Assembly: GCF_900119365.1 (NCBI RefSeq)
Contig: NZ_FPJO01000017.1
Span: 63,838 to 127,837, forward strand
DNA: 64,000 nucleotides
Source: Streptomyces atratus
Lineage (GTDB): Bacteria > Actinomycetota > Actinomycetes > Streptomycetales > Streptomycetaceae
Direction: 5' to 3'
Part shown: positions 1 through 7,979 of the stretch, piece by piece
Layout: each line of letters opens with the position of its first letter
How positions within the stretch are numbered: position 1 is the first letter of the stretch
Position numbers and translations under genes: made by a program
The notes under the pieces: model-generated
Databases searched by the model: none
Told to the model about the DNA's origin: nothing
The model's input: the letters and a program-made list of their open reading frames with translations, nothing else

Positions 1-126
1 CGTACGGTCGCTCCCCGAGAGAGAACCGGCGGCCGAGGAAGAACCCGCGGCCGGGGACGGCCCGACGCCCATCGACGCGATATCCGCGCCCGGAGGCCGA
101 TCGGACCCACCGCCACCGGTGGTCAT
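1..126 (-). CDS. N-terminal fragment of a gene coupled to the mobA-like gene; possibly moeA
   Basis: On the minus strand an ATG at 126-124 overlaps the TGA of the upstream mobA-like gene as ATGA. The frame then stays open to the window edge for 42 codons with Streptomyces-like codon use. The visible residues are Gly/Ser/Pro-rich and carry no recognisable domain. The overlap indicates translational coupling, so the product probably acts in the same pathway. Molybdopterin molybdotransferase (MoeA) commonly follows such a gene in Streptomyces, but that identity is inferred from context only. The rest of the gene lies outside the window. Confidence 0.55.
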   Translation of the reverse strand, partial: MTTGGGGSDRPPGADIASMGVGPSPAAGSSSAAGSLSGSDRT

Positions 127-977
127 TGCGTCTCGTTCTCGTCCGCCCAGCGAAGGGCGAGCGCGGCAGCCTTCCGGGCGGCCTCGGCCACCGCCGTGGC
201 GCTGTCACCCCCTTCTTCGCTGCTCGCCCTGGCCGCCGCGTACCCGACCAGGAAGGTCGTCAGCGGTGCGGCGGGCCGGGCGACACCATGGGCGGCGTCA
301 CGGGCGAGATCGAGCAGGACGCCGGTGTCGACGTCGAGGTCGATGCCGAGTTCGTTCTTGACTGCGGTGATCCATTCATCCAGCACGGTCCCATGCTCTC
401 TGATACGGGCCCGGGCCGACGCAATGTCCTCCCAGGTGTCGCAGTCGAAGGAGGCGAGCGGGTCGGCCTCCACCCGGGCGAGGTCGAGTTCCTGCGTCAG
501 CAGCCGCAGGGGGAGCCCTGACAGACCGCCGTGCTCGGCGGCGAGCAGCGCAAGCTCACGGCGCAGCGGTTCGGCACGGTAGACGGCGACGAGAGGCTGG
601 TCGCGATCCTGCTGATCGGTGCACAGGGCCCCGTCCCGCTGCCCTTCCCCGGCGACGTCCAGAAGCGCTCCGACAGTGCCCGGCCCGAGGAACGGCAGGT
701 CGGCGGAGAGCACGAGAACCCGGTCCGCCGCGGTCCGCCGGACCCCCGCGTCGAGCGCGGCCAACGGACCGCCGCCCTGGGGCTCTTCGCGCGTCCAGAT
801 CACCGGCCGCACGGTGGCCCGGCGCCCGCCCACCACCACCGTCGTCGAGGCGTCGGCACAGGCCGCGAGCACCCGGTCGAGCAGCGCACGGCCACCGACC
901 CGGATCCCGGGCTTGTCGGCACCGCCGAGCCGCTTGGCGGCCCCTCCGGCAAGGACGATGGCGTCATACACGGTCAT
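123..977 (-). CDS. MobA-like NTP transferase (molybdenum cofactor guanylyltransferase type) with C-terminal DUF6457-like domain
   Basis: The 284-residue protein opens with the nucleotide-binding signature LAGGAAKRLGGADKP (about residues 9-23), the LxGG-RxGxDK motif of MobA-type nucleotidyltransferases, which attach GMP or CMP to molybdopterin. The first ~195 residues form the GT-A-like transferase domain. The last ~85 residues (from DEWITAVKNELG) resemble the small helical DUF6457 domain fused to such enzymes in actinobacteria. The next gene downstream overlaps it by ATGA. No good ribosome-binding site precedes the ATG at 977, so the transcript may be leaderless or the start slightly different. 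The exact nucleotide substrate cannot be read from sequence. Confidence 0.8.
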   Translation of the reverse strand: MTVYDAIVLAGGAAKRLGGADKPGIRVGGRALLDRVLAACADASTTVVVGGRRATVRPVIWTREEPQGGGPLAALDAGVRRTAADRVLVLSADLPFLGPGTVGALLDVAGEGQRDGALCTDQQDRDQPLVAVYRAEPLRRELALLAAEHGGLSGLPLRLLTQELDLARVEADPLASFDCDTWEDIASARARIREHGTVLDEWITAVKNELGIDLDVDTGVLLDLARDAAHGVARPAAPLTTFLVGYAAARASSEEGGDSATAVAEAARKAAALALRWADENETQ

Positions 978-1009
978 GCGTCCGAGTATGCGGGCCGTGG
1001 TCTCCTGTT

Positions 1010-1047
1010 GATCCTCCCGGTCGGCGATCGAGCCGATCGGGAGGATC
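1010..1047. terminator. Hairpin terminator after the bkd operon
   Basis: Two 16-nt arms (1010-1025 and 1032-1047) pair with one G-T wobble around a 6-nt loop. The hairpin sits between the stop of the E2 gene and the start of the mobA-like gene, both on the minus strand. There is no U-tract, as is usual for high-GC actinobacterial terminators. Confidence 0.7.
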
Positions 1048-1096
1048 GAGCGGGGGAGGCAAACAGGAGCCCACGGACGTTTTCAGCTGTTTCCGC

Positions 1097-2503
1097 CTAC
1101 AACGTGCGCAGCAGCACCGCCGGTTGTTCCACGCAGTCGGCTATGTAGCGCAGGAAGCCGCCCGCCGTGCCGCCGTCGCAGACCCGGTGGTCGAAGGTCA
1201 GCGAGAGCTGGACCACCTGTCGTACGGCCAGCTCCCCCTGGTGCACCCAGGGCTTCGGCACGATCCGGCCCACGCCCAGCATCGCCGCCTCGGGGTGGTT
1301 GATGATCGGGGTCGATCCGTCGACTCCGAACACCCCGTAGTTGTTCAGCGTGAACGTGCCACCGGTCAGCTCCGCCGGGGTCAGCCGCCCGGCCCGCGCC
1401 GCCTCGGTCAGCCGGGCTATCTCGGCCCCGATCGACTCGGCGTTCCTGGCCTGCGCGTCCCGCACAACGGGGACGACCAGGCCCCGCTCGGTCTGCGCCG
1501 CGAACCCGAGATGGACCTCCGGCAACCGCACGATCTCCCGCGCTTCCAGGTCCACCGTGGAGTTGAGCTCGGGGAACCGGGCCAGCGCCGCAGTGCAGAT
1601 ACGTGCCAGCAGGGCCAGCACCGAAACCTTGGGCCCGGCAGCCGTACCTCCGGCACTGTTCATCGCGGACCTGGCCGCCATCAGCTCGGTGGCATCGGCA
1701 TCGACCCAGCACGTGGCGTCCGGGATCTCCCGACGGCTGCGCGCCAGCTTGTCGGCGACCGCGCCCCGCACACCGCGCAACGGAATCCGCTGTACGGCCG
1801 GTCCCGACACCGCCGCGGAAACCGACTCCGCCACCACTTCCGGCGTCGGTACCGAGGCCGGCCGGGGAGCCGCCGTTCCCTCCGCCAGCGCCCTGATCGC
1901 GGATTCGACATCGGCCCGCAGGATCAGCCCGTCCGGACCGGAGCCCACCAGCTGCCGCAGATCGAGCTCATGCTGCCGCGCCAGCTTCCGTACCAGCGGG
2001 GAAACGACCGCCACCGGACCCGGCACCGCATCCGGCACGGGATCGGGAGTCGGCGCCGGAGCCGCTGGCACCCGTGCGGGAGAAGCTGCCGTCACGGCAG
2101 CGGGACGGACCCGACGACGGCGCGCCACCGGTGCGCCCGTCCCGTACCCGACCAGCACATTGCCGGACGACTCCACCTCACCGGAACCAGCGCCGGAACC
2201 CGTCCCGGCCCCGGACCCGGAACCGGAATCAGGCCCTGTCCCCTCGTCGTCCGACCCCACCGCGACCGCCACCGTCAACAGAGGCGCCCCGACCGGAAGT
2301 TCCGAGCCCTCCTCGCCGAACCGCGCGGTCACCACGCCCCCGTAAGGGCACGGCACCTCCACCATCGCCTTGGCCGTCTCGACCTCGACGACCGGCTGGT
2401 CGATGGCGACGACATCGCCGACCTCCACCAGCCAGCGCACGATCTCCGCCTCGGTGAGCCCCTCACCGAGGTCCGGCAACTTGAATTCGAGTACCTGGGG
2501 CAT
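1097..2503 (-). CDS. bkdC: Branched-chain 2-oxo acid dehydrogenase E2 (dihydrolipoamide acyltransferase)
   Basis: The 468-residue protein has the three-part E2 layout. The N-terminal lipoyl domain carries the lipoyl-lysine in VETAKAMVEVP (about residue 45). A long Ala/Pro/Gly linker follows, then a peripheral subunit-binding domain (SPLVRKLARQHELDL) and a C-terminal acyltransferase core ending in the catalytic FDHRVCDGG motif. It transfers the acyl group from lipoate to CoA, producing isobutyryl-, isovaleryl- or 2-methylbutyryl-CoA for branched fatty acid starters and valine/leucine/isoleucine catabolism. ATG at 2503 was chosen because it overlaps the E1-beta stop as ATGA and has a GGGAGG site upstream; an in-frame upstream start would add six residues. 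It is the last gene of bkdABC, before the hairpin at 1010-1047. Confidence 0.9.
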   Translation of the reverse strand: MPQVLEFKLPDLGEGLTEAEIVRWLVEVGDVVAIDQPVVEVETAKAMVEVPCPYGGVVTARFGEEGSELPVGAPLLTVAVAVGSDDEGTGPDSGSGSGAGTGSGAGSGEVESSGNVLVGYGTGAPVARRRRVRPAAVTAASPARVPAAPAPTPDPVPDAVPGPVAVVSPLVRKLARQHELDLRQLVGSGPDGLILRADVESAIRALAEGTAAPRPASVPTPEVVAESVSAAVSGPAVQRIPLRGVRGAVADKLARSRREIPDATCWVDADATELMAARSAMNSAGGTAAGPKVSVLALLARICTAALARFPELNSTVDLEAREIVRLPEVHLGFAAQTERGLVVPVVRDAQARNAESIGAEIARLTEAARAGRLTPAELTGGTFTLNNYGVFGVDGSTPIINHPEAAMLGVGRIVPKPWVHQGELAVRQVVQLSLTFDHRVCDGGTAGGFLRYIADCVEQPAVLLRTL

Positions 2504-3534
2504 CAGCTCTCCGCCTCCCACTGCAGGCGGGCGACCGCGTCCAGCACCCGGTCCACGCCCGGGAGATGGTGCTTCTCCTGCATCGGCGGCGGATACGGAA
2601 TGTCGAACCCGGCGACCCGCAGCACCGGCGCCTCCAGGTGGTGGAAGCAGCGCTCGGTGACCCGGGCAGCGATCTCACCGCCCGGACCGCCGAAACCGGA
2701 GGACTCATGGACGACGACCGCACGCCCCGTACGCCGTACGGAAGCGGCAACGGTCTCGTCGTCGAACGGCACCAGCGAGCGCAGGTCCACGACCTCCAGG
2801 TCCCAGCCCTCCTCGACGGCCGCTTCCGCCGCCTCCATGCAGACGGGCAGGGACGGCCCGTACGTGATCAGCGTCGCGCTGCGGCCCGTCCGGCGGACGA
2901 CCGCCCGGCCTATCGGCTCCACCGCCACCGGCGCATCGGGCGACCAGTCCGCCTTCGACCAGTAGAGCCGCTTCGGCTCCAGGAACACCACCGGATCGTC
3001 GGAGGCGATCGAGGCCCTCAGCAGCCCGTACGCGTCCTCGACCGTGGCGGGTGTGACGACATGGAGGCCGGGCGTCGCCATGTAGTACGCCTCCGAGGAG
3101 TCGCTGTGGTGCTCGACCCCGCCGATCCCGCCGCCGTACGGCACCCGGACCGTGATCGGCAGCGGCATGGCGCCGGCCGTCCGGTTCCGCATCTTCGCGA
3201 CATGGCTGATGAGCTGCTCGAACGCCGGATAGGCGAAGGCGTCGAACTGCATCTCTACCACGGGCCGCAGCCCGTACATCGCCATGCCCACGGCCGCCCC
3301 GAGGATGCCCGCCTCGGCCAGCGGGGTGTCCGTACAACGGTCCTCGCCGAACTCCTTCGCCAGACCGTCGGTGATCCGGAAGACCCCGCCGAGCGTGCCG
3401 ACGTCCTCGCCGAGGACATGCACCGTCGGGTCCTGCGCCATCGAGTCGCGCAGCGCCCGCCCGAGTGCCTGCGCCATCGTGGCGGGCTTGGCCTTCGCCG
3501 TCCGCTCTCCGGCCGTCGCCGCTGCGGTGGTCAT
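2503..3534 (-). CDS. bkdB: Branched-chain 2-oxo acid dehydrogenase E1 beta subunit
   Basis: The 343-residue protein is a full-length transketolase-like E1-beta. It has the pyrimidine-binding domain (VHVLGEDVGTLGGVFRITDGL, YPAFEQLISHVAKMRNRT) and a C-terminal transketolase domain (ATLITYGPSLPVCMEAAE). With E1-alpha it decarboxylates branched 2-oxo acids using thiamine diphosphate and passes the acyl group to E2 lipoate. The start overlaps the E1-alpha stop as ATGA and the stop overlaps the E2 start in the same way, so all three subunits appear translationally coupled. No E3 gene is present here; the complex presumably uses a dihydrolipoamide dehydrogenase encoded elsewhere. Confidence 0.92.
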   Translation of the reverse strand: MTTAAATAGERTAKAKPATMAQALGRALRDSMAQDPTVHVLGEDVGTLGGVFRITDGLAKEFGEDRCTDTPLAEAGILGAAVGMAMYGLRPVVEMQFDAFAYPAFEQLISHVAKMRNRTAGAMPLPITVRVPYGGGIGGVEHHSDSSEAYYMATPGLHVVTPATVEDAYGLLRASIASDDPVVFLEPKRLYWSKADWSPDAPVAVEPIGRAVVRRTGRSATLITYGPSLPVCMEAAEAAVEEGWDLEVVDLRSLVPFDDETVAASVRRTGRAVVVHESSGFGGPGGEIAARVTERCFHHLEAPVLRVAGFDIPYPPPMQEKHHLPGVDRVLDAVARLQWEAES

Positions 3535-4703
3535 CGCCCGTCCTCCACATCGTCGTGGCCGTGCTGATCCTGCTGGTCCTGCTCGGCTTCCAGCTCGACA
3601 CGCAACCGGGCCGCCTGCTCCCGCAGTTGTGCGGTCTGCTCCACATAGACATGGGAGAACAGATCCATCGGGTCCAGCACCGGATCGGCGTTCATCCGCT
3701 CGCGCAGAGCGGCTGCCATCCGCTCCGCGGCCTCGCGTGCCTCCTCGATCCCGCCGTCACCGAGCAGCCCCCGCCCGGTCAGCTCCCGCTCCAGAAGCTG
3801 GATCGGGTCGTGCGCACGCCACGTCTCCACCTCGCTGTCGACGCGGTAACGAGTGGCGTCGTCGGCGTTCGTATGGGCGTCCATGCGGTACGTCACCGCC
3901 TCGACGAGCGTCGGCCCACCGCCGCTCCGGGCCCGCGCCACCGCCTCACCGAGGACCTGGTGCATCGCGGCCGCGTCGTTTCCGTCCACCAGCCGGCCCG
4001 GCATCCCGTACCCCACGGCCTTGTGCGCCAGGGACGGCGCGGCGGTCTGCTTCGCCAGCGGTACGGAGATCGCGAATCCGTTGTTCTGTACGAGGAAGAC
4101 GACCGGGGCACGCCAGACGGCCGCGAAATTCAGCGCCTCGTGGAAATCGCCCTCGCTGGTCCCGCCGTCACCGACCATGGCGAGCGCCACCACGTCGTCG
4201 CCTTTGAGGCGCGCCGCGTGTGCCAGCCCGACGGCGTGCGGCAGCTGGGTGGCGAGGGGGGTGCAGAGCGGTGCGATGCGGTGTTCGCGCGGGTCGTAAC
4301 CGGTGTGCCGGTCGCCGCGCAGCAGTGTCAGTGCCTCGACCGGGTCCAGTCCGCGCGCCACTGCGGCAAGCGTGTCCCGATAGCTGGGGAAGAGCCAGTC
4401 CCGCTCCTCCAGCACCAGTGCGGCCGCAATCTCGCAGGCCTCCTGCCCCGTGCTCGACGGGTAGACGGCGAGCCGGCCCTGCTTGGTGAGGGCGGTGGCC
4501 TGCGCGTTGTACCTCCGGCCGCGCACCAGCTCCGCGTAGAGCCTCAGCAGCAGATCGGGGTCGGCGTCGGCTGCGGCGTCCGTACCGAGCACGCGGTACG
4601 GCTCGGGGTCCGGGAGCAGCGGCGCGGGATCGGTGAGCGGCTTCCAGGCCGGGGGCGGCGTGGGCCGGTAAGCAGCCGCGCCGGGCAGCTCTTGGACCGT
4701 CAT
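3531..4703 (-). CDS. bkdA: Branched-chain 2-oxo acid dehydrogenase E1 alpha subunit
   Basis: The 390-residue E1-alpha carries the thiamine-diphosphate motif, GDGGTSEGDFHEALN through QNNGFAIS (about residues 180-215), and the regions usual for the family (YPSSTGQEACEIA, DAHTNADDATRYR). It is the first gene of bkdABC. ATG 4703 was preferred over GTG 4712 because AGGAGGT at 4711-4717 lies at ideal distance from the ATG and overlaps the GTG. A 248-bp divergent region separates it from an Lrp/AsnC regulator gene, the arrangement known for bkd operons. The Pro-rich N-terminus is longer than in many homologues. Confidence 0.92.
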   Translation of the reverse strand: MTVQELPGAAAYRPTPPPAWKPLTDPAPLLPDPEPYRVLGTDAAADADPDLLLRLYAELVRGRRYNAQATALTKQGRLAVYPSSTGQEACEIAAALVLEERDWLFPSYRDTLAAVARGLDPVEALTLLRGDRHTGYDPREHRIAPLCTPLATQLPHAVGLAHAARLKGDDVVALAMVGDGGTSEGDFHEALNFAAVWRAPVVFLVQNNGFAISVPLAKQTAAPSLAHKAVGYGMPGRLVDGNDAAAMHQVLGEAVARARSGGGPTLVEAVTYRMDAHTNADDATRYRVDSEVETWRAHDPIQLLERELTGRGLLGDGGIEEAREAAERMAAALRERMNADPVLDPMDLFSHVYVEQTAQLREQAARLRVELEAEQDQQDQHGHDDVEDGR

Positions 4704-4779
4704 GACAAGCACCTCCTGGCATCGAGGGGTTTCGAGCGGCGTCAGTCGGCATCAGGGATCGTCCGATGCCGAGGGGTGT

Positions 4780-4800
4780 CGAAATACATCGAAATGTCGA
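4780..4800. promoter_or_regulatory. Helically phased CGAAAT repeats in the bkdA-bkdR divergent region
   Basis: CGAAAT occurs at 4780 and again 10 bp later at 4790, and a further CGA follows at 4798. The block lies between the divergent bkdA and Lrp-type genes. Lrp/AsnC octamers bind phased degenerate sites, so this is a candidate operator, inferred from position and spacing. A DnaA-box sequence (TGTGGACAA, 4885-4893) is in the same intergenic region. Confidence 0.4.
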
Positions 4801-4951
4801 GCGCTGTCCGAGGCACGAGTGTGGTGCCCCTCACCTACCGATTGTTCGGTCGCGAGCGCATTTTGGCTACAGGCGCCTTCAGCCTGTGGACAAACGGTTC
4901 TCCACAGCCTGGGATAGAGGCAGGTCGTCCAGGACAGGGAGGCGGGGGCAC

Positions 4952-5473
4952 ATGTCAGCTGAACAAATGGCCGACGGGGGTGAGGACGCCGACCGGATTC
5001 CGCCCGCGCGCCCGCTCGACGCCATCGACCGCCGCATCCTGCGACTGCTCCAGACGGACGGACGCGCCTCGATACGGTCGGTGGCCGACCGCGTCCATGT
5101 ATCCCGGGCCAACGCCTATGCCCGGATCAACCGGCTCATCGACGACGGCGTGATCCGCGGCTTCAGCGCGCGCGTGGACCATGAGCGGGCGGGGCAGGGA
5201 GCCTCCGCCTACATCACTCTCAAGATCGTCCAGAATTCCTGGCGCACGGTGCGCGAAGAGCTCCAGGCCCTGCCGGGGGCGACTCATATCGCGCTGGTCA
5301 GCGGCGACTTCGATGTGCTGCTGCTGGTGCACACCCGGGACAACAGGTCGCTGCGCGAACTGGTCCTGACGCGGATCCAGGCCATTCCGGAAGTGCTCTC
5401 CACCCGCACTCTCCTGGTGTTCGAGGAGACAGACCTGGCCCCGGGGCCGGACAGGCCCACCGAGCTCACCTGA
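4952..5473 (+). CDS. bkdR: Lrp/AsnC-family transcriptional regulator, probable bkd regulator
   Basis: The 173-residue protein has an N-terminal winged helix-turn-helix (LDAIDRRILRLLQTDGRAS, then VHVSRANAYARINRLIDDGV). A C-terminal RAM/ligand-binding domain follows (ITLKIVQNSWRTVREELQAL, LVSGDFDVLLLVHT). It is divergent from bkdABC, so control of branched-chain oxo acid catabolism in response to an amino or oxo acid is likely, as for BkdR proteins. ATG 4952 is preceded by GGGAGGCGGGG; a longer in-frame ORF from 4766 has no ribosome-binding site and would cover the whole promoter region. Confidence 0.85.
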   Translation: MSAEQMADGGEDADRIPPARPLDAIDRRILRLLQTDGRASIRSVADRVHVSRANAYARINRLIDDGVIRGFSARVDHERAGQGASAYITLKIVQNSWRTVREELQALPGATHIALVSGDFDVLLLVHTRDNRSLRELVLTRIQAIPEVLSTRTLLVFEETDLAPGPDRPTELT

Positions 5474-5515
5474 CGACCGTCCCGCCGCCGGCCAACGACT
5501 CGGCATCCCGCCGAC

Positions 5516-6109
5516 TCAGCGGCTGGACCGCATCCCCTCGAAAGCCACGCGAACGAGCGTGTCCGCCAGCCGTTGCCCGTCGACACCGCCGTCGGGCAGC
5601 GGCCGGTACCACTCCACCAGTGAGTTGACCATCCCGAAGAGCAGCCGGGTCACCAGCCGTATGTCCACGTCGGAGCGGAGGTCGCCGTCCGCGACCGCCG
5701 CCTTGAGCAGGTCGGTCACCCGCTGGTCGAACTCGCGCCGTCGCTCCATGGCCCAGCGCTCGGTCTTCGTATTGCCCCGCACGCGCAGCAACAGCGTGAC
5801 GTAGGGCAGTTCGGCTATCAGCACGTCGACGGTGCGACGGGTGACGTACTCGACCCGCTCGATCGCACGCCCCTGCGTCGCCCCCGGCTCGTCGAGAATC
5901 CCGAAGAGCCCGTCCAGCGCCCGGCTGACCGCACGGCGCAGGAGCTCCTCCTTGCCCGCGACGTGGTGGTAGATGGACGACTTCGAGATGCCTGCCGCCT
6001 TGGAGAGGTGCTCCATGGACGTGCCGTCGTAGCCGCGCTCGTTGAAGACACGGACGGCAACGGTGAGCAGAGTCTCCGGGGTGTACGTGTCCCGCTTGGC
6101 CGTGGTCAT
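5516..6109 (-). CDS. TetR/AcrR-family regulator, probable repressor of the paa genes
   Basis: The 197-residue protein has a TetR helix-turn-helix at about residues 10-56 (VFNERGYDGTSMEHLSKAAG, ISKSSIYHHVAGKEELL). The helical ligand domain ends with MVNSLVEWYRP, typical of regulators of aromatic or fatty acyl-CoA catabolism. It is divergent from paaN, and the palindrome at 6162-6179 recurs before paaA. By analogy with actinobacterial PaaR, phenylacetyl-CoA is a plausible inducer; this is inference. It is convergent with bkdR across 42 bp. Confidence 0.8.
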   Translation of the reverse strand: MTTAKRDTYTPETLLTVAVRVFNERGYDGTSMEHLSKAAGISKSSIYHHVAGKEELLRRAVSRALDGLFGILDEPGATQGRAIERVEYVTRRTVDVLIAELPYVTLLLRVRGNTKTERWAMERRREFDQRVTDLLKAAVADGDLRSDVDIRLVTRLLFGMVNSLVEWYRPLPDGGVDGQRLADTLVRVAFEGMRSSR

Positions 6110-6161
6110 GTCCGCGATCCTCCCCTACGAGTTGTCCACAGGTTTGGCGGGCCCCCTTGTC

Positions 6162-6179
6162 CCGACCGATCGTTCGGTT
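6162..6179. promoter_or_regulatory. Palindromic operator shared with the paaA promoter
   Basis: CCGACCGATCGTTCGGTT contains the palindromic core ACCGATCGTTCGGT (6165-6178; arms ACCG/CGGT around a central CG). The same 18 bases occur in reverse complement at 10903-10920, before paaA. It lies between the TetR gene and paaN, so a TetR dimer bound here could repress both. A DnaA-box sequence TTGTCCACA is at 6132-6140. Confidence 0.75.
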
Positions 6180-6232
6180 ACTCTAACTCTGTCCGCCCGT
6201 CCCTGCCCAGCTCGATGAGGAGTTGGTCCGTC

Positions 6233-7933
6233 ATGGCCGCCGAGCTCTCCCCGCACCTGTTGTCCGAGAAGCACCGCCCCACGCTCGACCAGGCCCTCGA
6301 CGCGATCCGTACGCGCGCCTACTGGTCCCCGCACCCCGAGCATCCGAAGGCATACGGCGAGGGGGGCGCCCCGGGCAGCCTGGGCGCCGCCGAGGGCAAG
6401 GCCGCCTTCGACGCCGTGCTGAACACCCGGCTCGACCTCGGCCAGCCCGGCACCGACGGCTGGACGGGCGGAGAGGTCTCGCCGTACGGCCCGGAGCTCG
6501 GCGTCGAGTATCCGCACGCCGACCTGGACGTCCTGCTTCCGGCCATGCGCGCGGCCATGCCGGCCTGGCGTGCGGCGGGCCCCGAGACCAGGGCCCTGGT
6601 CTGCCTGGAGATCCTCGCGCGGATCAGCGCCAGGACCCACGAGTTCGGTCACGCCGTGATGCACACCAGCGGCCAGGCCTTCATGATGGCGTTCCAGGCG
6701 GGCGGCCCACATGCCCAGGACCGCGGCCTGGAGGCGGTGGCATACGCGTACGAGGAGCAGATCCGCACCCCGCAGAGCGCCGACTGGTCCAAGCCGCAGG
6801 GCAAGCGCGACCCGCTCCAGCTGCAGAAGTCGTTCACCGCGGCACCACGCGGCATCTCGCTCCTGATCGGCTGCAACACCTTCCCCACGTGGAACGGCTA
6901 CCCTGGCCTCTTCGCCTCCCTGGCCACCGGCAATCCCGTCCTGGTGAAGCCGCACCCCCGCGCCGTGCTTCCGCTCGCGCTCACGGTGCAGCTGGCCCGC
7001 GAGGTGCTCGCCGAGGCAGGCTTCGATCCCAACCTGGTCGCCCTGGCCGCCGAGCGACCGGGCGAAGGCATCGCGAAGACCCTCGCCCTCCGCCCCGAAA
7101 TCAAGATCATCGACTACACCGGGTCCACCGCCTTCGGTGACTGGCTGGAGACCAACGCCCGCCAGGCCCAGGTCTACACAGAGAAGGCCGGGGTCAACAC
7201 GATCGTCCTCGACTCCACGGACGACTACCGCGGCATGCTGTCCAACCTGGCGTTCTCCCTTTCCCTGTACAGCGGCCAGATGTGCACGACCCCGCAGAAC
7301 CTGCTGATCCCCCGGGACGGCATCACCACCGACGGCGGCGACAAGACGTACGACGAAGTGGTCGCCGACATCGCCGCTGCGGTCAGCGGGCTGCTGGGCG
7401 ACGACAGCCGGGCGAACGCGCTGCTCGGCGCACTCGTCAACCCCGATGTGAAGGCCCGCCTGGAGGCAGCTGCGGATCTGGGCGAAGTCGCCCTGCCCTC
7501 CCGTGAGGTGGCCAACCCGGAGTTCCCCGACGCCGTGGTCCGCACCCCCGTCGTCGTCAAGCTGGACGCCACCAAGCCGGACGACGAGGAGCACTACCTG
7601 TCGGAATGCTTCGGCCCGGTCGCCTTCGCGGTGGCCGTCGACTCGACGGCCGACGCCGTCGAGCTGCTCCGCCGCACGGTCCGCGACAAGGGCGCGATGA
7701 CGGTCGGCGCGTACACCACCTCACCGGAGGTGGAGCGCGCGGTGGAAGATGTCTGCCTGGACGAATCGGCCCAGCTGTCGCTGAATCTGACCGGCGGGGT
7801 GTACGTCAACCAGACCGCCGCCTTTTCCGACTTCCACGGCTCGGGCGGCAATCCGGCGGCGAACGCGGCATTGTGCGACGGAGCCTTCGTGTCCAACCGT
7901 TTCCGCATGGTGGAAGTGCGCCGCCAGGCATGA
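6233..7933 (+). CDS. paaN: Phenylacetate degradation protein PaaN (aldehyde dehydrogenase family)
   Basis: The 566-residue protein fits the PaaN family of phenylacetic-acid catabolism: an aldehyde-dehydrogenase fold with a distinctive N-terminal ~110 residues. The probable nucleophile is Cys in SLYSGQMCTTPQNLLIP and the probable general base is Glu in VYTEKAGVN. There is no hydratase domain as in the larger PaaZ, so it may supply only the oxidation step after ring opening, or act on a related aldehyde. ATG 6233 was chosen because AGGAG precedes it; upstream in-frame starts would overlap the operator and lack a ribosome-binding site. The TetR gene is divergent. Confidence 0.85.
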   Translation: MAAELSPHLLSEKHRPTLDQALDAIRTRAYWSPHPEHPKAYGEGGAPGSLGAAEGKAAFDAVLNTRLDLGQPGTDGWTGGEVSPYGPELGVEYPHADLDVLLPAMRAAMPAWRAAGPETRALVCLEILARISARTHEFGHAVMHTSGQAFMMAFQAGGPHAQDRGLEAVAYAYEEQIRTPQSADWSKPQGKRDPLQLQKSFTAAPRGISLLIGCNTFPTWNGYPGLFASLATGNPVLVKPHPRAVLPLALTVQLAREVLAEAGFDPNLVALAAERPGEGIAKTLALRPEIKIIDYTGSTAFGDWLETNARQAQVYTEKAGVNTIVLDSTDDYRGMLSNLAFSLSLYSGQMCTTPQNLLIPRDGITTDGGDKTYDEVVADIAAAVSGLLGDDSRANALLGALVNPDVKARLEAAADLGEVALPSREVANPEFPDAVVRTPVVVKLDATKPDDEEHYLSECFGPVAFAVAVDSTADAVELLRRTVRDKGAMTVGAYTTSPEVERAVEDVCLDESAQLSLNLTGGVYVNQTAAFSDFHGSGGNPAANAALCDGAFVSNRFRMVEVRRQA

Positions 7934-7942
7934 TCCGGCCAG

Positions 7943-7972
7943 GGTCCGGGGGCGGGGCTCCGCCCCCGGACC
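7943..7972. terminator. Bidirectional hairpin terminator between paaN and the TrmH gene
   Basis: A perfect 13-bp stem (7943-7955 with 7960-7972) closes a 4-nt loop between two convergent genes. It would serve both transcripts. Confidence 0.8.
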
Positions 7973-7979
7973 AGGCCGT

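Noticed and set aside
119..361. A plus-strand frame of 80 codons at the start of the window
   Set aside because: It lies opposite the mobA-like gene and its product is Arg/Pro-rich; the minus-strand ATGA-coupled gene explains positions 1-126 better.
1711..1720. CACGTG hexamers in coding regions (also near 16035, 57950 and 60012) as further parS sites
   Set aside because: They lack the flanking GTTT/AAAC bases of the parS palindrome.
4766..4951. Longer N-terminus for the Lrp-type regulator
   Set aside because: It would cover the divergent promoter and the phased repeats and has no ribosome-binding site; ATG 4952 has one.
6125..7594. A 489-codon minus-strand frame opposite paaN
   Set aside because: It is fully antisense to paaN, has no homologous look, and has the composition of a GC-driven shadow.
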